Assembly: GCA_015660995.1 (NCBI GenBank)
Contig: JACTUC010000006.1
Span: 1 to 64,000, forward strand
Source of the DNA: Candidatus Methanomethylicaceae archaeon
GTDB taxonomy: Archaea > Thermoproteota > Methanomethylicia > Methanomethylicales > Methanomethylicaceae
Length of the DNA stretch: 64,000 nucleotides
Direction: 5' to 3'
The notes beneath the pieces were generated by a model, which saw nothing but the letters and a program-made list of their open reading frames with translations, had not been told where the DNA came from and did not search any database. Below are positions 36,218 to 49,808 of this stretch, in pieces (position 1 is the first letter of the stretch; each line of letters begins with the position of its first letter). The position numbers and the translations under genes are program-made.

Positions 36218-36823
36218 TTAAATGAAATCCTTGAGTCTTTCGTTCACATAGTCCCAGTTGACAATATTCCAGAACGCCTCTACAAACTTTCCCCTAAGGT
36301 TCTTGTAATCAAGGTAATACGCGTGCTCCCAAACATCTAGAACCATCAATATGGCGGAAATTGGCATCACATTGACATTATGCTTCTCAACTTGCATAAG
36401 CATTAGCCGGTCTGTATCGGGCGAATATGTTAAGACGGCCCAGCCAGAACCTTCCACACTTGTAGCGGTTGTAGAGAACAGTTTTTTAAACCTTTCAAGG
36501 CTGCCAAAGCTCTTGTCTATTGCATCGGCAAGTACTCCGCCTGGCTTGTCTCCACCTTTCCCCGGTGGTGCCATATTGTCCCAAAAAATTGAGTGCAGCA
36601 CGTGTCCGCCTATGTTAAAAGACAACTCTTTGGTGAAAGCCTTTAGATCCAGATCGGTTCCTTCTTTATTTGCGGCGTCCAGCTTCTTGAATGCGTTATT
36701 TGCGTTGTCTACGTAAGTCTGATGATGTTTTGTGTGGTGTATCGTCAACTGTAGTTCTGATATGTGGGGTGCAAGTTCACCGTATCCATATCGTATTTTT
36801 GGAAGCTCATAAAATCCACCCAT
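36218..36823 (-). CDS. sod: Superoxide dismutase, Fe/Mn family
   Basis: This 201-residue enzyme converts superoxide to oxygen and hydrogen peroxide. Metal ligands are visible: His in [10 protein letters not shown] near residue 27, His in [13 protein letters not shown] near residue 75, and [13 protein letters not shown] (Asp and His) near residue 160. The ATG at 36823 has a GGAGG site 8 bases upstream and is preferred over the TTG at 36838. Its presence implies exposure to oxygen. Confidence 0.95.
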   Translation of the reverse strand: MGGFYELPKIRYGYGELAPHISELQLTIHHTKHHQTYVDNANNAFKKLDAANKEGTDLDLKAFTKELSFNIGGHVLHSIFWDNMAPPGKGGDKPGGVLADAIDKSFGSLERFKKLFSTTATSVEGSGWAVLTYSPDTDRLMLMQVEKHNVNVMPISAILMVLDVWEHAYYLDYKNLRGKFVEAFWNIVNWDYVNERLKDFI

Positions 36824-36955
36824 TAATTGTCCCTCCAAGAACTTCTAACCAATATTTATGTTCACTTGCAAATAACTTTAATGTCGCAAATCTAATCTTA
36901 ATCGGTTTGTTTAAAGCTGCAACGGAAGCTGGGTTGACGAAATAGAGTTTAATGG

Positions 36956-37046
36956 TAGCGGGGGGTGGATTTGAACCACCGATCTCGGGGTATCTCAGCG
37001 CGGAGCATATGAGCCCCGCGGGATAACCTGGCTACCCTACCCCGCT
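36956..37046 (-). tRNA. tRNA-Met (CAU), initiator-like, with a 16-base intron
   Basis: The acceptor AGCGGGG pairs with CCCCGCT (A1-U72, as in archaeal initiators), the T arm is GGTGG-TTCAAAT-CCACC and the discriminator is A. The anticodon stem CGGGG/CCCCG is interrupted: CTCATA, then a 16-base intron, then A. The intron lies between positions 37 and 38, at 36992-37007. The precursor folds into a canonical BHB: CTCA/TGAG 4-bp helix with 3-base bulges on each strand. The G-C pairs under the loop also fit an initiator. tRNA-Ile2 (the TiaS substrate) shares the CAU anticodon and is the main alternative. Confidence 0.9.
36992..37007 (-). other. tRNA-Met intron
   Basis: TGCTCCGCGCTGAGAT (minus strand) is bounded by the cut sites expected in two 3-base bulges (TA|T and AT|A) flanking a 4-bp central helix. 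This is the substrate of archaeal splicing endonuclease. Confidence 0.88.
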
Positions 37047-37155
37047 ATGATAAGGTCTGGCTGACCATTCCTATCTTCTGATGGAAGTTTAGCGACCTTA
37101 TAAACTTTTACTGAAACAATAAAAAGCCTCATACAACTTTAAACCATATCGTGGC

Positions 37156-37434
37156 GTGACTAATCTCTTGATAATACTGCTCTCTGGCGATGGTAAGTTC
37201 TTGCTTGAAGGAAAAAGTTTGGACACAGCCCTCGAATCAGGCAGGCAGCTCTTCTCCCTCCTCAGGGAAGACCGGATTCAAGAGTTCTCCGAAGCTCTAG
37301 ACGAGCTTCACTCGTTTGTGAAGCAGAAGGGGCAGCCAGTTGAGATCTATCACAATGCCGACATAATAGTTCCGCCGGTAAAGTGCGATCCAAGGACCAT
37401 CCAGTCGATTATGGGGTTTCAAAAAACACCGTAA
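37156..37434 (+). CDS. Hypothetical protein, 92 residues
   Basis: This small protein has a GTG start. Its sequence begins TNLLIILLSGDGKFLLEGKSLDTALESGRQLFSLL and is predicted to mix strand and helix; it ends with KCDPRTIQSIMGFQKTP. I do not recognise the family. It converges on tiaS and overlaps its 3' end by 16 bases. The composition looks coding, but with no homologue in mind the call is moderate. Confidence 0.55.
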   Translation: MTNLLIILLSGDGKFLLEGKSLDTALESGRQLFSLLREDRIQEFSEALDELHSFVKQKGQPVEIYHNADIIVPPVKCDPRTIQSIMGFQKTP

Positions 37435-38726
37435 AAAGTGCCTACGACACCATCCCAAGACCGCTTCTCCGCCCCATACCTCTTGAATGGTTTGGTAAGG
37501 TGTCTCATCGCCCTTGGCGGAGGGAGATAGGCACCGTTTATCAACTTTCTATCGACTTTCTTCAGAACCGCCAATTCTGTCTTCAAACCGCATTTCTTAC
37601 ACTGATAGCCTTTACCCTTGCCTTCCGACTTCATACTCTTTTTGCAGTTCGGGCAGATCGGATTCGCCGGCGCTTCTGTTACAATGTTAAGAAGCTCAAG
37701 TCTCTCGAGGTTAAATGTCAGCTTACCACTCTCAAGAAGCCTGACTCCGCCGAACGCCCTCACTTTGTCCCCTAGCAGGAGATCCCTGACAATGTTCCTG
37801 AAGCTTCCTGAAGGCTCATAGCCCGCTATATCAATCTCACCCGAACTATCCCTCATTGATGCTATTACGTGACTACCTTTGAGAACATATGGCACTCGCG
37901 ATATTGTTCCCTCAATTATCGCAGCTTGATATGGCTTCAGCTCGGCTATCAATGCCGATCGAATGAGATGCGCTCCTGTCCCTTGGTTGCTGCGACAGAC
38001 CATCCACCTCTCGCCACCAACAAACTTGATCTTGGATAGTGCCTCCATAACCACCGAGGGACTGTCCCCTCTCACCCCGAAGAGTATCGGGTCAGGGCCA
38101 TGAGGTGTTATGAGCACCCGATCTTCCTCAACATCAATGTTATTGAAGGTATGCGACGTGGTATCCCTATCAAACATAAGCACGCTTTCGTGATCTACTT
38201 CCCTCTTTTTTCCCCAAAGGGCACTGCCGCGGTATGCTATCAGCTCGAATGTGTGGTCCCTTTCGAGGGCGTTGCCTATGGATGCGAGAGCGCCTACCAG
38301 GCCCCTGCCTCCTCTTATGAGCTCGTACTTCACGTTTGCCTTCAATGCTACATCCAGTGCTTCAGCAGGTGTTATGACATCCCATAGCGCCCGACGCCCA
38401 AGATCTCTTACGATCTGTGGAACTTGACCCTCAAGAATAGCTATGCCTGGCTGATTCTTACTATCCTTCTTGTCCCTATACTCCTCCACTAAATCTGTTG
38501 CATTGCCGAGTATTCCCATAGCGTCTGTGTCTGATGTGAATCTGAGGCATATTGCCGCGTTTCCGCGGGACTTCCAGGGAACATTTGGGTTTAGCCTAAT
38601 TAGGTTCGGGTAATCGACGAACTTAGAAATCTTAATTAATCTCTCAACAAGCAGGGCACCAATATATGTCGTGCAACCTCGCTTCAGAGAGTCCGTATCA
38701 TCGATGCCGAGATGATACAGCGCCAT
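37419..38726 (-). CDS. tiaS: tRNA(Ile2) 2-agmatinylcytidine synthetase TiaS
   Basis: This 435-residue enzyme attaches agmatine to C34 of tRNA-Ile(CAU) so that it reads AUA. The amino terminus LGIDDTDSLKRGCTTYIG matches the TiaS catalytic domain. A FLD-like central region, an OB fold (IIEGTISRVPYVLKGSHVIA) and a zinc ribbon (CPNCKKSM...CKKCG, about residues 365-385) follow in the expected order. It lies 2 bases downstream of the RAM-domain gene. The decarboxylase at 29.8 kb belongs to a family that can make agmatine. Confidence 0.95.
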   Translation of the reverse strand: MALYHLGIDDTDSLKRGCTTYIGALLVERLIKISKFVDYPNLIRLNPNVPWKSRGNAAICLRFTSDTDAMGILGNATDLVEEYRDKKDSKNQPGIAILEGQVPQIVRDLGRRALWDVITPAEALDVALKANVKYELIRGGRGLVGALASIGNALERDHTFELIAYRGSALWGKKREVDHESVLMFDRDTTSHTFNNIDVEEDRVLITPHGPDPILFGVRGDSPSVVMEALSKIKFVGGERWMVCRSNQGTGAHLIRSALIAELKPYQAAIIEGTISRVPYVLKGSHVIASMRDSSGEIDIAGYEPSGSFRNIVRDLLLGDKVRAFGGVRLLESGKLTFNLERLELLNIVTEAPANPICPNCKKSMKSEGKGKGYQCKKCGLKTELAVLKKVDRKLINGAYLPPPRAMRHLTKPFKRYGAEKRSWDGVVGTFYGVF

Positions 38727-38728
38727 CG

Positions 38729-38986
38729 TTACTTCTCTTCTGCCACGATATGACTATCTGCCACTAGAAGGGTAGTTGTGCACTGGACTTCATTTATCCT
38801 GCGGATCTTCCAGATTAAGTCTTCCTTCAATTTATCTGGTCGATCCTCAATATTTACCTTGACTATTATGTCGTGCATGCCATAAAGGGTATGTACTTCG
38901 ATAATTCCCCTGATCTTGCGCAGTTCCTGGATTACTTTATCCTCTGTGCCAGATTCCGTGTTGATGAGCACAAACGCAAGGGGCAT
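38729..38986 (-). CDS. Stand-alone Lrp/AsnC ligand-binding (RAM) domain protein
   Basis: This 85-residue protein consists only of the RAM domain of Lrp/AsnC regulators (AFVLINTESGTEDKVIQELRKIRGIIEVHTLYGMHDIIVKV). There is no DNA-binding part. Such proteins bind amino acids and can modulate full-length Lrp partners. It is transcribed with tiaS, 2 bases upstream of it, which may hint at amino-acid control of the operon. Confidence 0.88.
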   Translation of the reverse strand: MPLAFVLINTESGTEDKVIQELRKIRGIIEVHTLYGMHDIIVKVNIEDRPDKLKEDLIWKIRRINEVQCTTTLLVADSHIVAEEK

Positions 38987-39030
38987 TATATCACTTCAAG
39001 AGAATCAGTAATATATGCGACTTAAGAAGA

Positions 39031-39600
39031 TTGCCTTTGGGAACAAACATGGCGCAACCAGAGGAAGAAACGGCTGATACTGTTTCACCCTCGATATATA
39101 TCTTCCATATGCGCGAGTGCGATCCTAAAAAGTGCACCGCATTAAAGCTCGGAAGGCTTGGATTAGCCAAGGTGTCATACTCGATAAACCGACTTCCCAC
39201 CAGCTCCATCCTTCTCTACCCCTTTGCTAAAGAGGTTCTCTCTCCTCAGGACAGGCAGATTGCACTTTCGCGGGGAATTTCTGCCATAGATTGCTCATGG
39301 AACAAGATAGAGGAACTGCTTCAATTGCGCCGCTTCAATGCACGGCAGCTCCCATTCATGCTTGCAGGGAACCCAATTAACTATTCAATACCATTCAAGT
39401 TAAGCACCTTGGAAGCATTATCCAGCGCGCTCTACATCACCGGCTTTACTAGGGAGGCGCGCTTTTTACTTTCGAAAGTGAAATGGGGAGAAACTTTCCT
39501 CACTCTAAACAGAGAGCCTTTGGATCTCTACTCTTCAGCAAGGGATCTCGAAGAGGTAAAGAGACTATCTGACGAGTACCAGAAAGTGTACAATATTTAA
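39031..39600 (+). CDS. tsr3: rRNA aminocarboxypropyltransferase Tsr3 (DUF367)
   Basis: This protein has 189 residues from TTG 39031, or 183 from ATG 39049; the latter may be the true start. Tsr3 transfers the 3-amino-3-carboxypropyl group of SAM to a hypermodified uridine in small-subunit rRNA. Visible conserved parts are HMRECDPKKCTALKLGRLGLA, LLYPFAKEVLSPQD, AIDCSWNKIEEL and RQLPFMLAGNPINY. It is divergent from the RAM-tiaS operon and lies just before the RNase P RNA gene on the opposite strand. Confidence 0.93.
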   Translation: MPLGTNMAQPEEETADTVSPSIYIFHMRECDPKKCTALKLGRLGLAKVSYSINRLPTSSILLYPFAKEVLSPQDRQIALSRGISAIDCSWNKIEELLQLRRFNARQLPFMLAGNPINYSIPFKLSTLEALSSALYITGFTREARFLLSKVKWGETFLTLNREPLDLYSSARDLEEVKRLSDEYQKVYNI

Positions 39601-39612
39601 GGCAGAAATAAA

Positions 39613-39914
39613 GGGCGTGTTGGCCATAACCCACCTTCTGTTTTAAGCAGCATTCGACTATGCGGGCTACCCAGGCTTCCTGTAGGCGTCATAAGCCTCT
39701 ATTTGCCCTTTCTCCCCGCGGTTTGGCCGTTTCAACGCAACCAGTGGCATCCTCGGCGAGAAGCACTCGCCCCATCGACGCACGCCACTGGACGTCCCGT
39801 TTCTGTTCCAAGAGCAGGGGTCTCCCCCTGCGCCTCGCGGCGCCGCAGCCCTACATGGAGGGTGGAGTTTCCTCAGACCTCGAAGAGGCCCGTAAGCTGC
39901 TCACCAACTCGCCC
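39613..39914 (-). ncRNA. rnpB: RNase P RNA (archaeal type)
   Basis: Read on the minus strand, the 5' and 3' ends pair as P1: GGGCGAGTTGG with CCAACACGCCC, with a single mismatch. Near the 5' end is CTGAGGAAACTCC, the CR-I region. Near the 3' end is CGAATGCTGCTTAAAACAGA followed by AGGTGGGTTATGG, the CR-V/P4 region with the ACAGAA core. The length of about 300 bases fits archaeal type A RNA. No protein-coding explanation covers this interval. The P1 pairing sets the ends given here. Confidence 0.88.
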
Positions 39915-39979
39915 AATAGATTGGGCTCACGCTGTAAGATAAACCTGATTCTTTTTCTTTCTTGATGATCTCTCTGTGG

Positions 39980-40549
39980 CTATGCAACCAGCAATAGTGC
40001 ATAGAACGTGGGTTTCTCGCTCTCGGTCCTTACGACTTTTATCTTGAAACCTGCATTGCGCACTGTTGCGAACACGTCTACACCGCAGCCTTCCATCGAG
40101 GGTCTGGCCTCGTAGGGGTGCCTGCACCTCTCCAGATTGCATTCGTCCTCGCAGAATGGGCAAGGCCCAGCCACCATCCCAAAAGCCGCATAATAACCTT
40201 TAAGAAATGCCTCCCTCTCGACCTTCACTACGAGGTCAGGGACGCTCTTCTCATATTTCTCGGCATCTTCAGCATTTCCAGCAGGCGCTCCTTCGAACTT
40301 CATGAAAAGTGCCCATTCATATTCCTTAAGAATCCGCCTAGTTTCTTCTGGTGTAGGGCTGTAAGGTGGGCAGGTGAGCCTCTGACCGTAGCCGCCGCAG
40401 CCATACTGGCATTTCCATCTGACCCAATTCCTCACTACAACATCCTCCGGCTTGATTATCTTGGCATCGGTGGCGCCCAGTTTCTTTGCAATATTTACTA
40501 ACTCGCCCAGACTTTCTTTAGTCACAGAAACCATATTATTAATCCCCAC
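39980..40549 (-). CDS. DUF2284 cysteine-rich metal-binding protein
   Basis: This 189-residue protein has cysteine-rich motifs WKCQYGCGGYGQRLTCPPYSPTPEETR near residue 45 and CPFCEDECNLERCRHPYEARPSMEGCGVDVF near residue 130, the DUF2284 signature. It probably binds a metal or Fe-S cluster; the function is unknown. The stop lies about 65 bases from the 5' end of the RNase P RNA, which is on the same strand downstream. Confidence 0.88.
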   Translation of the reverse strand: MGINNMVSVTKESLGELVNIAKKLGATDAKIIKPEDVVVRNWVRWKCQYGCGGYGQRLTCPPYSPTPEETRRILKEYEWALFMKFEGAPAGNAEDAEKYEKSVPDLVVKVEREAFLKGYYAAFGMVAGPCPFCEDECNLERCRHPYEARPSMEGCGVDVFATVRNAGFKIKVVRTESEKPTFYALLLVA

Positions 40550-40675
40550 AATCCAGTGTAATTCATCTTGACCTATTTATCTTTCTTAGGAGCCATCGAA
40601 TCGAGTTGCCATAATCCAAAAATGGACGACTGGCTTACGCTGAACATGGATAATCTCAATAAATATTATCGCACA

Positions 40676-43830
<3,155 letters not shown>

Positions 43831-43912
43831 CGGCGGTAATCGCAAGGCAATCGTCACCCTGCTGCGCCCTTCGCTGGCAGAGTTTCCTCCCCAGCTGCAT
43901 CTGCTGATTTTT

Positions 43913-45521
<1,609 letters not shown>

Positions 45522-45705
45522 TGTAAGACCTGAAGCTGACCCGGCGGCGTTAGCGCCGGCGTTATTCAAGTCCCCATGATTATTACCGCGGCCGGAGAGC
45601 GATCGATCACCCCTCGGGCTAGGGCCCGTCTGGTCACGATCAGCGCCGCCGATAGGCCGCGGCTAGCGTTAATAGCACAGTTCGTGCACCCCCTAACTTG
45701 ACAAG

Positions 45706-45719
45706 CCTAAATATATCTG
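45706..45719 (-). promoter_or_regulatory. Putative TATA box of the rRNA operon
   Basis: On the minus strand CAGATATATTTAGG lies about 245 bases before mature 16S. The leader between holds GC-rich hairpins and the 5' half of the 16S processing stem. Confidence 0.5.
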
Positions 45720-45936
45720 TTATGCCTTGAACTCTTTATGAAAGACTGACGACATTCAGTGAACTGTTCTACACGCCAGAATAAAGTAATGGGGGTCAGT
45801 GGCATCTGGATTGCTGGTCCACCATAAACTTTACCATCAGCGCCTGATTTTTATAATATCCCACTCGACTTTTTCTGAAAATAGTATAATATACTCCCTG
45901 TTGGGCATACTTTATCTCTAGAAGGTATAGAATAAA

Positions 45937-46269
45937 ATGTCTCAGGAACTTAAGGTTCAGAAAGGCAACATTGTGGGCGTCCATTACATCGGCAAATTCC
46001 AGGGTGGCAAGATATTTGACACCTCCATGAGGAAGGTGGCGGAAAATGCCGGCATGTTCAACCCGTCAAGGGACTACAAGCCGCTCCAAGTCCAAGCGGG
46101 AGCAGGCCAGGTAATAAAAGGGTTCGACGACGCCCTTATCGGCATGAAGGTAAACGAGGAGAAGACGGTCGCCATTCCGCCAGCTTTAGCGTACGGCGAG
46201 AAGGGAAAACATCCCCTTGCTGGTAAAACCCTCATATTTACTTTAAGGATCGTCACAATAAAACGCTAA
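45937..46269 (+). CDS. FKBP-type peptidyl-prolyl isomerase
   Basis: This 110-residue protein is a single FKBP domain without the insert-in-flap chaperone domain: VGVHYIGKFQGGKIFDTSMRK near the start, then VIKGFDDALIGMKVNEEKTV and IPPALAYGEKGKHPLAGKTLIFTLRIV. It catalyses proline isomerisation in protein folding. There is no signal peptide, so it is cytosolic. The length is that of a minimal FKBP such as FKBP12. Confidence 0.9.
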   Translation: MSQELKVQKGNIVGVHYIGKFQGGKIFDTSMRKVAENAGMFNPSRDYKPLQVQAGAGQVIKGFDDALIGMKVNEEKTVAIPPALAYGEKGKHPLAGKTLIFTLRIVTIKR

Positions 46270-46286
46270 CTCGAAATATAAGGCTG

Positions 46287-47234
46287 CTAGTAGCACACCT
46301 TTTGATCCTTACCCTTCGTTAGGTAAGCATATGCCGATAGAATTGCAGTTGCGCCCTGCCCAGCGGCAATTATGGCCTGGGCATATGGAAAGTCTGTTAT
46401 GTCTCCAGCTGCGAACATCCCCTCACAGCTGGTGCGGCAGGCTTTGTCAACAACTATCCTGCCCAGCTCATTGGTCTTCACTAAGCCCTTTACGTAATCT
46501 AGCTTTATATCTCTGCCAATATCGATGAAGGTCATTTCCACATCCAGCTCCTTACATTCGCCAGTGCACAGATTTTTCGCTGCGATCTTCTCCAGCCTCT
46601 TCCTCCCCTTCATCTCCTCCACCACCGTGTTAAGGAGAAACTCAACATTGGGGCAGCTCCTAACCTTCTCCACCGTCACCTCATCGGACCTGAACTGGTC
46701 CCTCCTGTGTATCAAATAGACCTTCGCGGCTGTTTTGGATAGTACTTCTGCCCTCTGCAGGGCAGTATTTCCCCCGCCCACTATTGCCACGTTCTTGCCG
46801 ATGGTCAGATCTAGGTTGCAAGTTAGGGATGTGCTTACTCCCTTACCTATTAACTCCTCTTCGCCTGGCACATTCAGCCTCCTGGGCATCCTGCCTCCCG
46901 TAACTATTACCGATCTGCTCATGAAGTCTCCAGCAGAGCTGTGCACCGTGAAAAGGCCGCTTTCCTTCTCGATCCTCTTCACCTCGCCAATGATTATCTC
47001 AGTGCCGTATTTTCTCGCCTGCTTCTCGAAGATTATCGCCAGCCCCGGGCCGCTCTTCTCGGTATAACCAAGGTAGTTTTCAATGTTCTCGGTTAGAACC
47101 ACCTGTCCCCCTATGTCCATGGTCAGTACCAACGTCTTCAGTAGCCTACGCCTGGCATAGATTGCCGCGGTCAGGCCAGCAGGACCCGCTCCGACAATGA
47201 TTACATCATAGGTGTCTTCTGTCATTCCTCGCAT
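46287..47234 (-). CDS. Thioredoxin reductase-like flavoprotein lacking one redox Cys
   Basis: This 315-residue protein has the thioredoxin reductase fold: FAD motif VGAGPAGLTAAIYARR, NAD(P) motif VAIVGGGNTALQRA and carboxyl FAD motif MFAAGDITDFPYAQ. The usual CxxC site (GVSxCATCDG in typical enzymes) reads GVSTSLTCNL here, so the first Cys is Ser. It may not reduce thioredoxin by the normal route and could be a ferredoxin/NAD(P)H reductase-like enzyme. It is the third gene of the acs operon, 3 bases downstream of the acetate transporter. A second in-frame ATG at 47225 has a closer GAGGA site. Confidence 0.85.
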   Translation of the reverse strand: MRGMTEDTYDVIIVGAGPAGLTAAIYARRRLLKTLVLTMDIGGQVVLTENIENYLGYTEKSGPGLAIIFEKQARKYGTEIIIGEVKRIEKESGLFTVHSSAGDFMSRSVIVTGGRMPRRLNVPGEEELIGKGVSTSLTCNLDLTIGKNVAIVGGGNTALQRAEVLSKTAAKVYLIHRRDQFRSDEVTVEKVRSCPNVEFLLNTVVEEMKGRKRLEKIAAKNLCTGECKELDVEMTFIDIGRDIKLDYVKGLVKTNELGRIVVDKACRTSCEGMFAAGDITDFPYAQAIIAAGQGATAILSAYAYLTKGKDQKVCY

Positions 47235-47237
47235 AGG

Positions 47238-47831
47238 TTATGTCCTCTTGATAACTCTCGGTCCGAGTGGTAGGGTGTTTGACCCCATCACCGAGTTTGT
47301 CACGATAGCGAAGCTAGTGTAGGCTGCGAACCCCGCAGTTAGAAAGCCAAGGTATCCACCTACTTGAGTCAGGCTGGAGTTACCTGCGAGATCGCCCCCC
47401 CCCAAGGAGAAGAAGGTCAGCCAGAGGAAGAAGAACGTCATTGTCAGCGTAAGGTTCATGTTAAGTGTGGGTATCCACATGTATAGGCTGAACACTCCCC
47501 ACAGTATTAATGCCATGCCCACGGCACTAGCTGGGGGGTTGATTATACCCGCGAACTTCAGGAAGACCAGCATGGCATAGAAGATCCAAAAGGCGCCATA
47601 GCTTGTGAAGGCTGTAAAGCCAAAGGTATTGCCCTTTCTCATCTCGAAGGCGCCCGTTATCAGTTGAGTAATTCCACCGTAGGTGAAGGCTAGGGGCATG
47701 ACCACTGCTACCGTAGATGCTGGGAGGAGACCTGCGTTGGCGAAGCTTAAGAGGAATGTTGTTATAGCGAACGCTGATAGGCCGAGAGGCGCAGGATCCC
47801 CAAGCATTGCCTTTTCTGAAGTGTTGCTCAT
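47238..47831 (-). CDS. Acetate/succinate transporter (GPR1/FUN34/YaaH, AceTr family)
   Basis: This 197-residue protein has six predicted membrane helices and an NPA-like start reading GDPAPLGLSAFAITTFLLSFANAG, the AceTr hallmark region. These channels or symporters carry acetate. It lies 6 bases downstream of acetyl-CoA synthetase, which strongly supports an acetate uptake role. A run of C at 47396-47403 sits inside the coding region. Confidence 0.92.
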   Translation of the reverse strand: MSNTSEKAMLGDPAPLGLSAFAITTFLLSFANAGLLPASTVAVVMPLAFTYGGITQLITGAFEMRKGNTFGFTAFTSYGAFWIFYAMLVFLKFAGIINPPASAVGMALILWGVFSLYMWIPTLNMNLTLTMTFFFLWLTFFSLGGGDLAGNSSLTQVGGYLGFLTAGFAAYTSFAIVTNSVMGSNTLPLGPRVIKRT

Positions 47832-47837
47832 TGCTCA

Positions 47838-49808
47838 TTACCTGAGATTCTCTTCAACAGAGAGTATTTCTAGCTTAAACTCTTCGTAGGCCTTCTTTGC
47901 CTCCTCCACACTCGTCTCGTCTTCCAATGTCGTTATGTCACCGATGTTCCTCTCCTCAGCTACGGCACCTATCACTCTTCTCATTATCTTGCCGCTTCTG
48001 GTCTTTGGCAACTTATTTACAAAGTATAGGGCCTGAGGAGCAGCTATGGGCCCAATTGCCTGCCTTATTTGATTGATGAGCTCAACTCTCAGCTGTGGAG
48101 AAGGTGTGTATCCAGGTCTGAGGATGACGAAGGCAACGGGTACCTGCATCTTTATTGGATCAGCCTTGCCTATCACCGCAGACTCAGCAACAGCGGGATG
48201 CGATATCAAAACATTCTCCAATTCAATGGTTCCGATTCTGTGGCCAGCCACCTTGAGAACTTCGTCAGCCCTACCCAAAAGCCAGAGATATCCATCGCTA
48301 TCCTTCATGGCAAAATCCCCTGGGTAATAGAAACCTGGGAACTTCGTGAAGTAGGTCTTTTTAAACCTCTCATGGTCTCCCCAGATGGTTATGAATTCGC
48401 CTGGCCACGGTTTTCGTATGACGAGATATCCCTTCTCGTCAGGCTTGGCTATCATTTTATCTTCTGTATAAACATCTGCGTCCACTCCTGGCAAGGGGAA
48501 GGTAGCTGAACCTGGCTTGAGGGGAACTAGGGCGAGGCCAGGCTGTGGAGAAATCATTATCCCCCCTGTTTCAGTCTGCCACCAAGTATCAACTATTGGC
48601 GTTTTTTCTTGGCCGATATACTTGTAATACCAGCTCCATGCCTCAGGATTGATAGGTTCGCCAACGGAACCAAGTATCCTTAGGGTGGATAATTGGTGTT
48701 TTTTTGCCCAGCTCTCCCCATGCTTCATGTGCATCCTTATGGAGGTCGGGGAAGTGTAGAATATGGTTACACCATACCTCTCAATCATATCCCACCACCT
48801 ATCGGGTGTGGGGTAATCCGGTGCACCTTCGTATATTAATGAGGTTACCCCGCTTATCAATGGACCATAGACAATGTAGGTATGGCCGGTAATCCAGCCA
48901 ACATCGGCAGCGCACCAGAAGATGTCTTTGTCGTTCACATCGAAGACAACCTTCTGGGTAAAATATGCCCACACCATATAGCCAGCGGTTCCGTGGGTGG
49001 CTCCTTTTGGTTTGCCCGTCGTTCCAGAGGTATAAAGAATAAAGCTGGGGTGCATCCCGTCAAGCTTCTCAGGCTCAACGTAGGCGTCTGCCGACTCAAC
49101 CAACTCGTGGTACCACACATCCCTGTCCTCAACCATGTTAACAATATTGTGGCCTCTCCGCACCACCAAAACTTTTTCCACGGTGGTTGTATGCTTTAGC
49201 GCCTCGTCCACAACCCCCTTGATCTCAATGGTCTTGCCCCTCCTGTAACTTTCGTCAGCAGTTATGATCACCTTGCTCTGGGAGTCATTCACTCGATCTG
49301 CTATCGCTTGGGCAGCAAACCCGGCGAAGATAACAGAATGAATTGCCCCAATCCTAACCGTAGCAAGCATGCTGATCAGCAGTTCAGGGATCATGGGCAT
49401 GTAGATTGTAACCCTGTCCCCTTTCCTCACTCCTAAACTTCTCAAAACCGACGCAAATTTGTTTACCTCACGGTACAGATCATAGTAAGTCAGGGTACGT
49501 TTCTCCCCATTCTCGCCTTCCCAATAATATGCAACCTTGTTCTTTCTCCAACTCTCAACGTGCCGATCAAGGGCATTATATGAAATGTTGGTCTTCATCG
49601 ACGCAAACCACTTGGCGTATGGAGGTTCTTCCATAGGCTGAAAGGCAAGGCCGTTCTTTTCGTACCAAAATAGTTCATCAGCGAACTTCTGCCAAAACAA
49701 CTCAGGGTTCTCCAAACTGCGTTTATGAACGTCCTTCAGAACGTTCACATCAGGATGGATGGTTTTTGAAGTTGGCAGGGCATTTAAAATTTTTTCCAAT
49801 TCTCCCAC
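47838..49808 (-). CDS. acs: Acetyl-CoA synthetase (AMP-forming)
   Basis: This 656-residue enzyme activates acetate to acetyl-CoA with ATP. Visible motifs are the P-loop-like LYTSGTTGKPKGATHG near residue 263, WWQTETGGIM, the hinge WLLGRADEVLKVAGHRIGT and the acetylatable lysine in PKTRSGKIMRRV near residue 610. The length is typical. It is the first gene of an acetate operon followed by AceTr and a TrxR-like gene. The start is GTG. A minus-strand ATGTATATTAAG around 49900 may be its TATA box. Confidence 0.96.
   Translation of the reverse strand: MGELEKILNALPTSKTIHPDVNVLKDVHKRSLENPELFWQKFADELFWYEKNGLAFQPMEEPPYAKWFASMKTNISYNALDRHVESWRKNKVAYYWEGENGEKRTLTYYDLYREVNKFASVLRSLGVRKGDRVTIYMPMIPELLISMLATVRIGAIHSVIFAGFAAQAIADRVNDSQSKVIITADESYRRGKTIEIKGVVDEALKHTTTVEKVLVVRRGHNIVNMVEDRDVWYHELVESADAYVEPEKLDGMHPSFILYTSGTTGKPKGATHGTAGYMVWAYFTQKVVFDVNDKDIFWCAADVGWITGHTYIVYGPLISGVTSLIYEGAPDYPTPDRWWDMIERYGVTIFYTSPTSIRMHMKHGESWAKKHQLSTLRILGSVGEPINPEAWSWYYKYIGQEKTPIVDTWWQTETGGIMISPQPGLALVPLKPGSATFPLPGVDADVYTEDKMIAKPDEKGYLVIRKPWPGEFITIWGDHERFKKTYFTKFPGFYYPGDFAMKDSDGYLWLLGRADEVLKVAGHRIGTIELENVLISHPAVAESAVIGKADPIKMQVPVAFVILRPGYTPSPQLRVELINQIRQAIGPIAAPQALYFVNKLPKTRSGKIMRRVIGAVAEERNIGDITTLEDETSVEEAKKAYEEFKLEILSVEENLR

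Noticed and set aside
39660-40163. Overlapping ORFs around the RNase P RNA
   Set aside because: The interval is explained by RNase P RNA helices and by DUF2284; the frames have unnatural Arg/Pro-rich composition.
47396-47403. Possible frameshift at the C run in the acetate transporter
   Set aside because: The reading frame continues with the expected membrane helices on both sides, so the run is part of the normal gene.
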